Origin: Candidatus Bathyarchaeum sp.
GTDB lineage: Archaea > Thermoproteota > Bathyarchaeia > Bathyarchaeales > Bathyarchaeaceae
Direction: 5' to 3'
NCBI GenBank assembly: GCA_004376385.1
Contig: SOJY01000173.1
Span: 1 to 7,678 of the forward strand
Length of the DNA stretch: 7,678 nt
Shown here piece after piece: positions 1 through 4,732 of the stretch. The notes beneath the pieces are model-generated. The model was not told where the DNA came from. It ran no database searches and was given only the letters and a program-made list of their open reading frames with translations. The position numbers were made by a program, and so were the translations under genes. Numbering within the stretch: position 1 is the first letter of the stretch; the number at the start of each line of letters is the position of its first letter.

Positions 1-1
1 T

Positions 2-73
2 TTTGACAACACTGAGCTAAAAGCTGACTTCGTGCAACGGGTTGAGGCTCTGAGTAAGGAATTAAGTGACTGA
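2..73 (+). CDS. C-terminal end of a probable transcription factor E (partial)
   Basis: This is the last 23 codons of a gene that begins before the window, ending at TGA 71-73. The visible peptide starts FDNTELKADF and ends in an amphipathic, charged helix (VEALSKELSD). Archaeal TFE proteins commonly end, after the C-terminal zinc ribbon, with an Asp-Asn-Ser/Thr segment followed by a charged helix, which this resembles. The downstream DUF2110 gene also fits, because I recall that family beside tfe in several archaea. TFE helps TBP, TFB and RNA polymerase melt the promoter. The stop codon overlaps the GTG start of the next gene by 8 nt, so the two are probably co-transcribed and translationally coupled. 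The reading frame is clear, but the TFE identity is inferred from a short tail and its context. Confidence 0.5.
   Translation, partial: FDNTELKADFVQRVEALSKELSD
56..60 (+). promoter_or_regulatory. Ribosome binding site for the HD-domain gene
   Basis: AAGGA lies five nucleotides before the GTG at 66, inside the end of the upstream coding sequence. It supports GTG 66 over the internal ATG at 93. Confidence 0.5.
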
Positions 74-620
74 GAAACTGCCGTCGTCACAGATGGCGTT
101 GACGCTTCTTTCTGAATGTGGGTGTTCCGAGAGGGTTGTTGCTCATTGTAAAGCGGTTTCTGCTCTTGCTGTGAAGTTTGCTAAAGCCTGCGAAAATAAG
201 GGATTAGCTGTTGATGTTAATCTTGTTGAGGTTGGTGCTCTTCTTCACGACATTGGACGCTCCAAAACGCATGGTGTAGATCATGCTATTATTGGCGTGG
301 AAATTGCCAAGTCATTGAATTTGCCAGAATCCATTGTATCCATCATTGAGTGTCACGTTGGTGGAGGCATAACAGTTGATGAAGCAAAAAAGCTTGGTTG
401 GCCTGTAAAAGATTATGTTCCAACAACTTTGGAAGAAAAACTTGTGACATACGCTGACAAGTTGATTGAAGGCTTTAGGGTGGTGCCCATAGAAAAGACG
501 ATAAAAAAATTTTCTAGAGAACTGGGGGAATGCCATCCTGCTATAGATCGGGTTATAAGGCTCCACGAAGAGCTTTTTCCTTTGATAGGCGATTTGAATG
601 CCGACAGTCACAGTACTTGA
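66..620 (+). CDS. HD-domain (HDIG, TIGR00295-like) phosphohydrolase
   Basis: A 184-residue soluble HD-superfamily protein. Metal-dependent HD proteins hydrolyse phosphate esters, often of nucleotides; the substrate of this archaeal subfamily is not known to me. Visible metal ligands are His27 (in AHCKAV), the His61-Asp62 pair (LLHDIGRSKTHG), probably His73 and His97, and Asp131 in the YADKL motif, so the active site looks intact. The GTG start at 66 directly follows an in-frame TAA (63-65) and has AAGGA (56-60) five nucleotides upstream. An ATG at 93 lies closer to the usual family N-terminus but has no visible ribosome binding site. The gene overlaps the upstream tail by 8 nt and the next gene by 23 nt, indicating a tight operon with transcription-related genes. 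Confidence 0.9.
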   Translation: MTEKLPSSQMALTLLSECGCSERVVAHCKAVSALAVKFAKACENKGLAVDVNLVEVGALLHDIGRSKTHGVDHAIIGVEIAKSLNLPESIVSIIECHVGGGITVDEAKKLGWPVKDYVPTTLEEKLVTYADKLIEGFRVVPIEKTIKKFSRELGECHPAIDRVIRLHEELFPLIGDLNADSHST

Positions 621-1377
621 GAAGCTTTACGGTTCAGGTTCCCCTGAAACCTTTGAGAATCTTTATTCTAGTTTGGTCAGTGGCCTTAATGTCCAGTTGA
701 GTTTCGCTGGCACAACGAACCGCGGATGGATACAATTAGATGTTTCGGGCGAGGACGAAACCGTCGCTTTGAGTTTGCTTGAACAAGAAGTCGGGTTGGC
801 GCCCGCTTCTTTAGATGACATAGAAAAGTTTTCTGTTATGGAAGGTAAGGTCGTTTTTTCCAGTAAAAGCAAAGATGAGCTTTACGTGGATTTGGGAGTT
901 GTTTCTTCGGAAACTTGTGATGCTGTTCTTTCGGAGAAGCGGTTGTGTGCTCAGTTGGCTGACGGTGGGGAGCTTTCGCTTCAGAGTTTGGTTGAGCTTT
1001 TTTGTTTGTATGATAATGTGCCCCTTGAGGTCAAGATTATTGAAGGGGTTGGGGAGAACAAGAATATTGAGGCAAGTCTTTCTGAGGCACAATTTTCTCT
1101 GTTCAGAGACTGGGTTCGCTCCAGATTTGATAGGTTGGTTATTTTGGGTTCTCTTTTTTCTGATGTTGAACGAGCCGTGAAGTTGTCGAGGCACTCTCGG
1201 GACGTAATCAAAATAGAGTCTTTGGGTGTTCTTGAGCAGGTTGTTCTTTGCAAGTTGGGAACTGATGCTGTGGGGCTAATTCCAAAGCTTGGGCGTTATC
1301 TTAAATCTGCTGTTCTTGTTCCTTTTTCGCCAAAAAAAATTCTTGAAGTTGTCGGCAGCCAATCTTTTGATTGGTGA
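598..1377 (+). CDS. DUF2110 family protein
   Basis: A 259-residue archaeal protein that I assign to DUF2110 by its overall pattern: an N-terminal VTVLEKLYG segment, then GWIQLDVSGEDETVALSLLEQEVG (residues ~43-66, given in part as motif only), a central S1/OB-like stretch around VFSSKSKDELYVDLGV, and a C-terminal LGTDAVGLIPKLG segment. There is no signal peptide, membrane segment or obvious catalytic motif, so it is a cytoplasmic protein of unknown function. The ATG at 598 is the earliest possible start, because the codon before it is an in-frame TGA (595-597). It overlaps the HD gene by 23 nt. As I recall, DUF2110 genes sit next to tfe in several archaea, which suggests a role near transcription or RNA binding, but that is context only. 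The gene stops 2 nt before the stop codon of the convergent DUF116 gene. Confidence 0.75.
   Translation: MPTVTVLEKLYGSGSPETFENLYSSLVSGLNVQLSFAGTTNRGWIQLDVSGEDETVALSLLEQEVGLAPASLDDIEKFSVMEGKVVFSSKSKDELYVDLGVVSSETCDAVLSEKRLCAQLADGGELSLQSLVELFCLYDNVPLEVKIIEGVGENKNIEASLSEAQFSLFRDWVRSRFDRLVILGSLFSDVERAVKLSRHSRDVIKIESLGVLEQVVLCKLGTDAVGLIPKLGRYLKSAVLVPFSPKKILEVVGSQSFDW
1359..1374. terminator. Hairpin at a convergent gene end, with a T8 tract for the minus strand
   Basis: CCAATC-TTTT-GATTGG is a perfect 6-bp dyad inside the last codons of DUF2110, ending one base before its TGA. Read from the minus strand, it starts a few bases after the DUF116 stop and is followed about 20 nt later by eight T residues (complement of A8 at 1332-1339), still within DUF2110. 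Archaeal termination depends mainly on T tracts, so the T8 is the better terminator candidate for DUF116. Function is inferred. Confidence 0.35.
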
Positions 1378-1379
1378 AC

Positions 1380-1943
1380 CTAAAACATGTTGACGTTTAG
1401 TGCTTCTTTTAGGGTTTTCATGTCTACGATTGTGTTGATGCAGCCGTCTCTAAGCAGTTCTACGCCTTGACATACTATCCCCATTTTTTCGCAGAGGTAG
1501 CTTCCGAGGACAAGTTCTTTGGAGCATGCAACGCCCAGAGATGCTTTGGGTTTCAGTTCTAGGATAATTTTTTGTGCTAAGCTTCCTCCAGGCAAAATAA
1601 ACGCGCCCTTATATCCCAAATCTTTTGTTAGCTGCATGATCTTTGCAACGCTGCATCTTCCACATTGTTGGCATTCGTAGCCGTATTTGCCCATTTCTGC
1701 TGGGCAATCCTTAGCGCGGAGACATTGAGGCAGCATTATGATTCTTTCGGTGTAGGGTGTGGATGCAAAACTTTGTATCAGTGAACGGTTCTTTGTCTCA
1801 ACGTAAAGTTGAAGCAGTTCTTGTTCTTCTACGCCCAGCTTGGTTGCGAATTGTTCCAGTTTATGAATTGCGAGGCTGCTGAGTTTTGTTTTGGCAAGTG
1901 TTTTGACAACGCGCATAACAGAGCTGTCGTCGTTTTCGTTCAT
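1380..1943 (-). CDS. DUF116 family cysteine-rich protein
   Basis: A 187-residue protein with the DUF116 pattern: LPQCLRAKDCPA (Cys74, Cys80), the cluster CQQCGRC (Cys91, Cys94, Cys97), the LPGGSLAQKI loop near residue 117, GVACSKEL (Cys140), then Cys151, Cys158 and GCINTIVD (Cys168). Nine cysteines in this arrangement suggest a metal or iron-sulfur site. The biochemical function of the family is not established as far as I know. The first ~65 residues are helical and less conserved in appearance. There is no signal peptide or membrane segment. The ATG at 1943 has GGAG 12 nt upstream, a long but usable spacing. A TATA-like box lies about 75 bp upstream. The stop codon is 2 nt from that of DUF2110 on the other strand, so the two genes converge. 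Confidence 0.8.
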   Translation of the reverse strand: MNENDDSSVMRVVKTLAKTKLSSLAIHKLEQFATKLGVEEQELLQLYVETKNRSLIQSFASTPYTERIIMLPQCLRAKDCPAEMGKYGYECQQCGRCSVAKIMQLTKDLGYKGAFILPGGSLAQKIILELKPKASLGVACSKELVLGSYLCEKMGIVCQGVELLRDGCINTIVDMKTLKEALNVNMF

Positions 1944-2013
1944 CTGTTTCAGTGTCTCCGATCGTAAGTTTGCGTAGAAACTTCTGGTTAACTTCTGAGA
2001 GGTTCATAAGGTG

Positions 2014-2021
2014 CATATAAG
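2014..2021 (-). promoter_or_regulatory. TATA-like box for the DUF116 gene
   Basis: CTTATATG on the minus strand predicts a transcription start near 1991 and a 5' leader of about 48 nt that contains the GGAG (1956-1959). The surrounding 156-bp gap shows no other gene. Confidence 0.35.
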
Positions 2022-2099
2022 TGTTAACCAAACCTGCTGTGATGAGCTTGACAGAATTTGAGCCGAAAACCGTTTTTCTGGGCTTTTTTATGGGTTTGA

Positions 2100-3263
2100 T
2101 TATGTTATTGTTTGGTTCCAGTAGTAGATTTGCTGGTAATTGCCTGTGACTGGAAACGCTGGGTCGTCGTAGACTATGTCCAAGTGTGTGCCGTATTGTT
2201 GGAGGAGTTGCTGTAAGATTGTCCAGATTTGCTCTGATTTCGTGTCTGGTCCCCAGAATGCCCAGATTTTGTCTTCTCGGTTTCGCATTCCCCAACCGTA
2301 ATTCTGTGGCAGCACCAATACCGCCTCGGCTTTTGTTGAGCCGTGAATCACTTCAGGGTTTTTCACGATGTCATTCCAGAAACTTTCTAGGGCATCAAAA
2401 TGCTCGTCTGTCATGACTCCATACTGGTTTCCTTCGGGGTATGTGGGGTAATTGAAAATGATGACGTAGTTTGCGCCAGCTTCGTAGGATGTCCACATTT
2501 GCTCGTAAACGTTTTCTGGGGTGTCGAGATAGGGTGGATGGTTATATTTCCATGTTATTATTGTTCCCCAGCTTTTGTTCTGTAGATTCGCTGCTCCCCT
2601 TACTAGGGCGATGTCCTGTTCTAGTGTGTGGTCCCAGCCTGCATGAGCGAATATAACGTCGTAGCCCATCAGGTAGTCAAACCAGTAGAGCACGTAATCG
2701 GAAGTGAAAACCGTAATCGAGTTGTCTTCAAGTTGTTGGTAGCCTTCATCATACTGGGTACATTCTGTGTAAACTTTAGCCACATCATCGTATGTAGTGT
2801 TTGAGGTTGCTTCAAAAAGAGTGCTCCATCTATCGTAGTCGAGCCAATTCCCACCGGGCTCATCATAATAGTATACCCCAAGGAAGCTGTCGCCCCAATG
2901 TTGCTTAGCCGTGCTGAGCCAAGATAACCGCCAAAGCAAATCTTTGTCCAGAAGAATTTTCGGTTGAAGGTCACCGAAATATACTATGATGTCGAGTCCA
3001 GCGTCGACTGCGTAGTCGCAGATTTCGTTTGTTGCTGTTTCATTCTCGCTTACTGGTCCAGACTGTAAAACAAACAGATTAGTGAACTCTTTAACTCTGT
3101 CAATAAGAATTTCAGCCTCGGCGGTTGTGTTTCCGCAAAAGGATACGCCGACGTAAAATTCTGTTGTTTCTATGTTTTCGTTTTCATGAACAGATGAAAC
3201 AAAGAATGCTGTGCTCACTATTAACAGAAGGCATATTGCGGGAACGGTGAACCTTTTTTTCAT
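2100..3263 (-). CDS. Secreted glycoside-hydrolase-like protein of unknown family
   Basis: A 387-residue protein with a typical signal peptide: the basic start MKKRF, a hydrophobic core at residues ~7-24, and likely cleavage around 24-28. The mature part alternates beta-strand-like segments (FYVGVSF, DIIVYFG, FLGVYYYDEPGG, YDVIFAHAGW, GTIITWKY, NYVIIFNYPTYPEG) in the manner of a TIM barrel. Asp134-Glu135 at the end of a strand, and the many Trp and Tyr residues, recall the acid residues and sugar platforms of glycosidases. A second region at ~312-380 (AVLVLPQNYGWGMRN, LDIVYDDP) resembles the flavodoxin- or amidotransferase-like domain found after some glycosidase barrels. Five N-glycosylation sequons (Asn45, 74, 155, 229, 383) fit an exported archaeal protein. 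No C-terminal anchor is visible. GGAG lies 12 nt before the ATG. Substrate and enzymatic activity are unproven; it could be a non-catalytic surface protein. Confidence 0.7.
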   Translation of the reverse strand: MKKRFTVPAICLLLIVSTAFFVSSVHENENIETTEFYVGVSFCGNTTAEAEILIDRVKEFTNLFVLQSGPVSENETATNEICDYAVDAGLDIIVYFGDLQPKILLDKDLLWRLSWLSTAKQHWGDSFLGVYYYDEPGGNWLDYDRWSTLFEATSNTTYDDVAKVYTECTQYDEGYQQLEDNSITVFTSDYVLYWFDYLMGYDVIFAHAGWDHTLEQDIALVRGAANLQNKSWGTIITWKYNHPPYLDTPENVYEQMWTSYEAGANYVIIFNYPTYPEGNQYGVMTDEHFDALESFWNDIVKNPEVIHGSTKAEAVLVLPQNYGWGMRNREDKIWAFWGPDTKSEQIWTILQQLLQQYGTHLDIVYDDPAFPVTGNYQQIYYWNQTIT

Positions 3264-3274
3264 GCCAATATTTA

Positions 3275-3283
3275 TCTCCTTTC
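3275..3283 (-). promoter_or_regulatory. Ribosome binding site of the secreted-protein gene
   Basis: GAAAGGAGA on the minus strand, with 12 nt between GGAG and the ATG. It supports the start at 3263 and implies a leadered mRNA. Confidence 0.5.
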
Positions 3284-3353
3284 TGACTCTTTTAGTTTCT
3301 GAAATCTGTGCGGTTGGTTACAGGAAAAAAGCTGTTTTTCAACAATGAAGTAT

Positions 3354-3369
3354 TATTAGTCTCCTAATA
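3354..3369. promoter_or_regulatory. Operator-like dyad 1, TATTAG-N4-CTAATA
   Basis: A perfect 6-bp dyad with a 4-bp spacer (TCTC), in the size range bound by dimeric archaeal helix-turn-helix regulators. On the minus strand it abuts an AT-rich candidate TATA element (TAATAATACTT, complement of about 3347-3357) that could serve the secreted-protein gene, so it would sit at the TFB-recognition position. Confidence 0.45.
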
Positions 3370-3440
3370 GAATCGAGCAAGAGAGATAGAAACATCCCTC
3401 AGTTTTAGGTCACTTACAATATAGAATCTGATCAGAGTTA

Positions 3441-3456
3441 TATTAGGAAACTAATA
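3441..3456. promoter_or_regulatory. Operator-like dyad 2, TATTAG-N4-CTAATA
   Basis: This has the same half-sites as dyad 1 with spacer GAAA. The two centres are 87 bp apart, roughly eight helical turns, which would suit cooperative binding or looping. It lies upstream of both the secreted-protein gene and, on the other strand, tRNA-Val. Confidence 0.45.
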
Positions 3457-3577
3457 ACACCGTATTGTTGAAAACAAAGTTTTCTTGCAATTCTCTCAGA
3501 AAGTTAGAGCTCAGGAAAAACGTGGTTTCTAGTTTGAAATATGTAAAACAGGCCACTTAATGAGAGAAGAGAAGGCG

Positions 3578-3596
3578 TTATAAAAAGATATAAAGG
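3578..3596 (+). promoter_or_regulatory. TATA box region of tRNA-Val
   Basis: Two overlapping candidates, TTATAAAAA (3578-3586) and GATATAAAGG (3587-3596), would place transcription starts near 3608 or 3618, shortly before the tRNA 5' end at 3626. Confidence 0.5.
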
Positions 3597-3625
3597 AATC
3601 CTTCAACCGTTTAGGTTTGGAGAAT

Positions 3626-3720
3626 GGGCCCGTGGTCCAGTTGGTTAACTCCTGTTGAGGCCAAAAGACGCTTCCCTCACGCGGAAGAGATCGCCGGTTC
3701 AAATCCGGCCGGGCCCACCA
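3626..3720 (+). tRNA. tRNA-Val(CAC), intron-containing, CCA encoded
   Basis: The acceptor stem GGGCCCG (3626-3632) pairs with CGGGCCC (3710-3716), followed by discriminator A and encoded CCA. The T arm is GCCGG-TTCAAAT-CCGGC (3693-3709). The anticodon arm is CTTCC-CTCACGC-GGAAG (3671-3687), with anticodon CAC at 3678-3680, reading the Val codon GUG. The D arm begins normally (GGTCCAGTTGGTTA), but its 3' strand GAC appears only after about 18 extra bases. Removing 3648-3665 gives a standard 77-nt tRNA, including CCA, with D stem GTC/GAC. The gene has its own TATA box and a T-rich stretch (3759-3767) downstream. Alternative anticodon readings within the extra bases do not form a proper stem. 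Confidence 0.88.
3648..3665 (+). other. Probable 18-nt D-loop intron of tRNA-Val
   Basis: The bases from ACTCC to CCAAA interrupt the D loop between about positions 21 and 22. They contain CTC and GAG, which can pair around CTGTT. The exact ends may shift by one or two A residues, because A occurs on both sides. A canonical bulge-helix-bulge is not apparent, so a relaxed motif or another structure must be assumed. Confidence 0.65.
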
Positions 3721-3758
3721 ACAACAACCATTTATCTGGAAGCTTAAGTTTGCGCTAA

Positions 3759-3767
3759 TTTCTTTTT
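3759..3767 (+). terminator. T-rich terminator candidate after tRNA-Val
   Basis: TTTCTTTTT begins 39 nt after the CCA, at the point where the convergent HIT gene ends. T tracts are the main archaeal termination signal. Confidence 0.35.
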
Positions 3768-4219
3768 CAGAGGTTTTCCCGTATTTTCTTTGCGATCTCA
3801 TCCAAGTCGCTTTTCTCTGGATTTTTGAGTCCATGGTGCTCCATCATGGCTCCTAGAGCTTTGGAGATGGCGTCCCCACTGAATCTTGGTATTATATGGA
3901 TGTGAAAGTGCGTCACTGTTTGGCCAGCAGCTCTCCCGTTAAGCTGAAGGATACTGATTCCCTCGGCGCCAACGGTTTTCTTCGCAGCAGAACTGACCCG
4001 CTTAACCACTGAGAACAAGTCAGCCAAGACATTCTCAGGAACTTCATAGATGTTTTCCCAATGTTCCCTGGGAACAACTAAAGTATGACCAAAGTTGGCG
4101 GGATTCAGGTCCATAAATACCAATACAGTAGCGTCTTCGTAGACTATGCTTGCTTGTGCTTTGCCTGAGGCTATGCTACAGAAGGGACAAACAGCACTCA
4201 TCCGTTTTCCAACTCTCAT
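3767..4219 (-). CDS. HIT-family nucleotide hydrolase or transferase
   Basis: A 150-residue histidine-triad protein. The triad lies at THFHIHIIPR (His104, His106, His108), where His106 would be the nucleophile; Asn94-Gly95 and the preceding GQTV segment complete the phosphate-binding region. CPFC (Cys11, Cys14) near the N-terminus, with His53 and His104, forms the structural zinc site seen in many HIT proteins. The family hydrolyses nucleoside phosphoramidates or AMP-linked compounds, or acts on dinucleoside polyphosphates; the exact substrate cannot be read here. Two starts are possible: ATG 4219, or ATG 4201, which would give MSAVCPFC. A TATA box centred near 4246 puts transcription at about 4220, so an mRNA starting at or next to the 4219 ATG is likely. 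It is transcribed away from tRNA-Phe and towards tRNA-Val. Confidence 0.92.
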   Translation of the reverse strand: MRVGKRMSAVCPFCSIASGKAQASIVYEDATVLVFMDLNPANFGHTLVVPREHWENIYEVPENVLADLFSVVKRVSSAAKKTVGAEGISILQLNGRAAGQTVTHFHIHIIPRFSGDAISKALGAMMEHHGLKNPEKSDLDEIAKKIRENL

Positions 4220-4240
4220 TTAGTCTTCACTTTAGAATGG

Positions 4241-4252
4241 TTAATATTTTAT
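4241..4252 (-). promoter_or_regulatory. TATA box of the HIT gene, implying a leaderless mRNA
   Basis: ATAAAATATTAA on the minus strand is centred 26-27 bp from the first base of the 4219 ATG. No Shine-Dalgarno sequence is visible, which is consistent with leaderless translation. Confidence 0.5.
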
Positions 4253-4293
4253 GGTTCACCTTCGGTCAACTTGATCATGGGTTTTTCAAAAAG

Positions 4294-4303
4294 CTTAAAA
4301 AAC
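4294..4303 (+). promoter_or_regulatory. TATA box of tRNA-Phe
   Basis: CTTAAAAAAC predicts a start near 4324-4325, three or four bases before the tRNA 5' end. The 108-bp gap thus carries two divergent promoters. Confidence 0.5.
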
Positions 4304-4327
4304 AGGTTATGGTTCTTGTTGAGTGGC

Positions 4328-4433
4328 GCCGAGGTAGCTCAGACTGGGAGAGCACTCGACTCAACAACAAGCATCGTTGAGGGTGAAGCTGAAGACCGAG
4401 TCGTCGCTGGTTCAAGTCCGGCCCTCGGCACCA
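4328..4433 (+). tRNA. tRNA-Phe(GAA), intron-containing, CCA encoded
   Basis: The acceptor stem GCCGAGG (4328-4334) pairs with CCTCGGC (4423-4429), then A and encoded CCA. The D arm is GCTC-AGACTGGGA-GAGC (4337-4353). The T arm is GCTGG-TTCAAGT-CCGGC (4406-4422), with one G-U pair. The 3' half of the anticodon arm reads G-CTGAAGA-CCGAG (4388-4400), with anticodon GAA at 4391-4393. Its 5' strand CTCG (4355-4358) is separated from G31 by 29 bases. Splicing 4359-4387 restores CTCGG/CCGAG and a 77-nt tRNA including CCA. Reading the CTCAACA before the interruption as an anticodon loop (CAA, Leu) fails, because tRNA-Leu needs a long variable arm and this one has five bases. Confidence 0.88.
4359..4387 (+). 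other. Probable 29-nt intron of tRNA-Phe at position 30/31
   Basis: The insertion begins ACTCAAC, ends GTTGAGGGTGAA, and folds into a 6-bp stem CTCAAC/GTTGAG. It sits in the anticodon stem rather than at the usual 37/38 site. Placing it after position 33 instead would also give a GAA loop but leaves an A31-C39 mismatch. No textbook bulge-helix-bulge is evident. Confidence 0.65.
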
Positions 4434-4442
4434 TTTTCTTTT
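4434..4442 (+). terminator. T-rich terminator of tRNA-Phe
   Basis: TTTTCTTTT starts directly after the encoded CCA, a typical archaeal tRNA gene end. Confidence 0.55.
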
Positions 4443-4689
4443 ACTGAACAAGATAGAATATTCAATTTCGCAGTTTTTGGAACAAATTAGAGAAGCGATT
4501 ATGGGGGTTGTTTGCTGGGGCTCTGGGAACCTTGAAGGGGGAAACAGATCAGAAATCCCATGTGTGCTTGTCAACGTGCAAGTCCCGTAGACCCTTTCAG
4601 CCTTTTAGTGTATAGTTTGTTGAGGCTCCTGCGTGGGCATCTGTTTTTGCTTGTAAAAAACGTAAGGTATATGAACTGATCTGGTGATA
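4443..4689. other. Intergenic stretch with a G-rich foldable segment
   Basis: No recognised gene. The segment 4501-4600 is richer in G+C than its flanks. It can pair ATGGGG (4501-4506) with TCCCAT (4556-4561), inside that TTGTTT (4508-4513) with AAACAG (4542-4547), and separately CTTG with CAAG (4567-4582). It lacks the hallmarks I would look for in SRP RNA, RNase P RNA or a C/D-box guide. A 29-codon ATG frame (4501-4590) also exists but has no recognisable product. Confidence 0.3.
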
Positions 4690-4698
4690 CTTAATAAC
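4690..4698 (+). promoter_or_regulatory. TATA-like box of the eS26 gene
   Basis: ACTTAATAA predicts a start near 4719-4720, just ahead of the GAGG ribosome binding site (4722-4725), which is seven bases from the ATG. A second AT-rich run at 4707-4716 would remove that site from the mRNA. Confidence 0.4.
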
Positions 4699-4732
4699 AC
4701 CCCCGTTTAATTTACAATAATGAGGAAAAATC

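Larger units (their letters stand above)
3336..3474. repeat. 34-bp imperfect inverted repeat around a 71-bp centre
   Basis: The left arm (3336-3369) and the reverse complement of the right arm (3441-3474) match at 29 of 34 positions. The shared blocks are TTTTCAACAAT at the outer end and TTATTAGT-N-TCCTAATA at the inner end. With one base gap, the match extends outwards by two more bases. The centre also holds the palindrome TCTGATCAGA (3427-3436) and two direct copies of ATAGAATC (3367-3374, 3421-3428). It fits either paired regulator sites or a small non-autonomous element. I see no clear target-site duplication and no coding sequence inside. Confidence 0.75.
3264..3625. other. Gene-free region between the secreted-protein gene and tRNA-Val
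   Basis: 362 bp with no credible coding sequence on either strand. It holds the ribosome binding site of the minus-strand gene, a small dyad GAAAAA/TTTTTC (3324-3340), the long inverted repeat with its two 16-bp dyads (3336-3474), and the tRNA-Val promoter near the right end. Confidence 0.6.

Noticed and set aside
2061..2089. Terminator-like dyad with a T6 tract on the plus strand
   Set aside because: AGCC-GAAAA/TTTTC-GGCT followed by T6 points along the plus strand, where no gene precedes it. For the minus-strand gene ending at 2100 it has no T tract.
1861..2295. Minus-strand frame of 144 codons spanning the gap between the secreted protein and DUF116
   Set aside because: It overlaps both well-supported genes in another frame and has low-complexity, Arg/Asn/Thr-rich content without any motif.
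3336..3474. Insertion element with target-site duplication
   Set aside because: The bases outside the two arms do not form a convincing direct repeat and there is no coding capacity, so I report an inverted repeat, not a mobile element.
3650..3663. Anticodon loop CTGTTGA (GTT, Asn) inside the extra bases of tRNA-Val
   Set aside because: The flanking bases give only one Watson-Crick pair and a G-U pair, while CTTCC/GGAAG around CTCACGC forms a full 5-bp anticodon stem.
3529..3834. Minus-strand frame of 101 codons covering tRNA-Val
   Set aside because: Its ARPDLNRRS-type peptide is the well-known artefact of translating the antisense strand of a tRNA. It also overlaps the HIT gene end.
4354..4400. 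tRNA-Leu(CAA) reading of the second tRNA
   Set aside because: It leaves A31-C39 unpaired and lacks the long variable arm required of tRNA-Leu. The Phe reading restores all pairs and resembles archaeal tRNA-Phe throughout.
4275..4574. Minus-strand frame of 99 codons covering tRNA-Phe
   Set aside because: RGPDLNQRRL is again antisense tRNA; no family features, and it runs across the divergent promoters.
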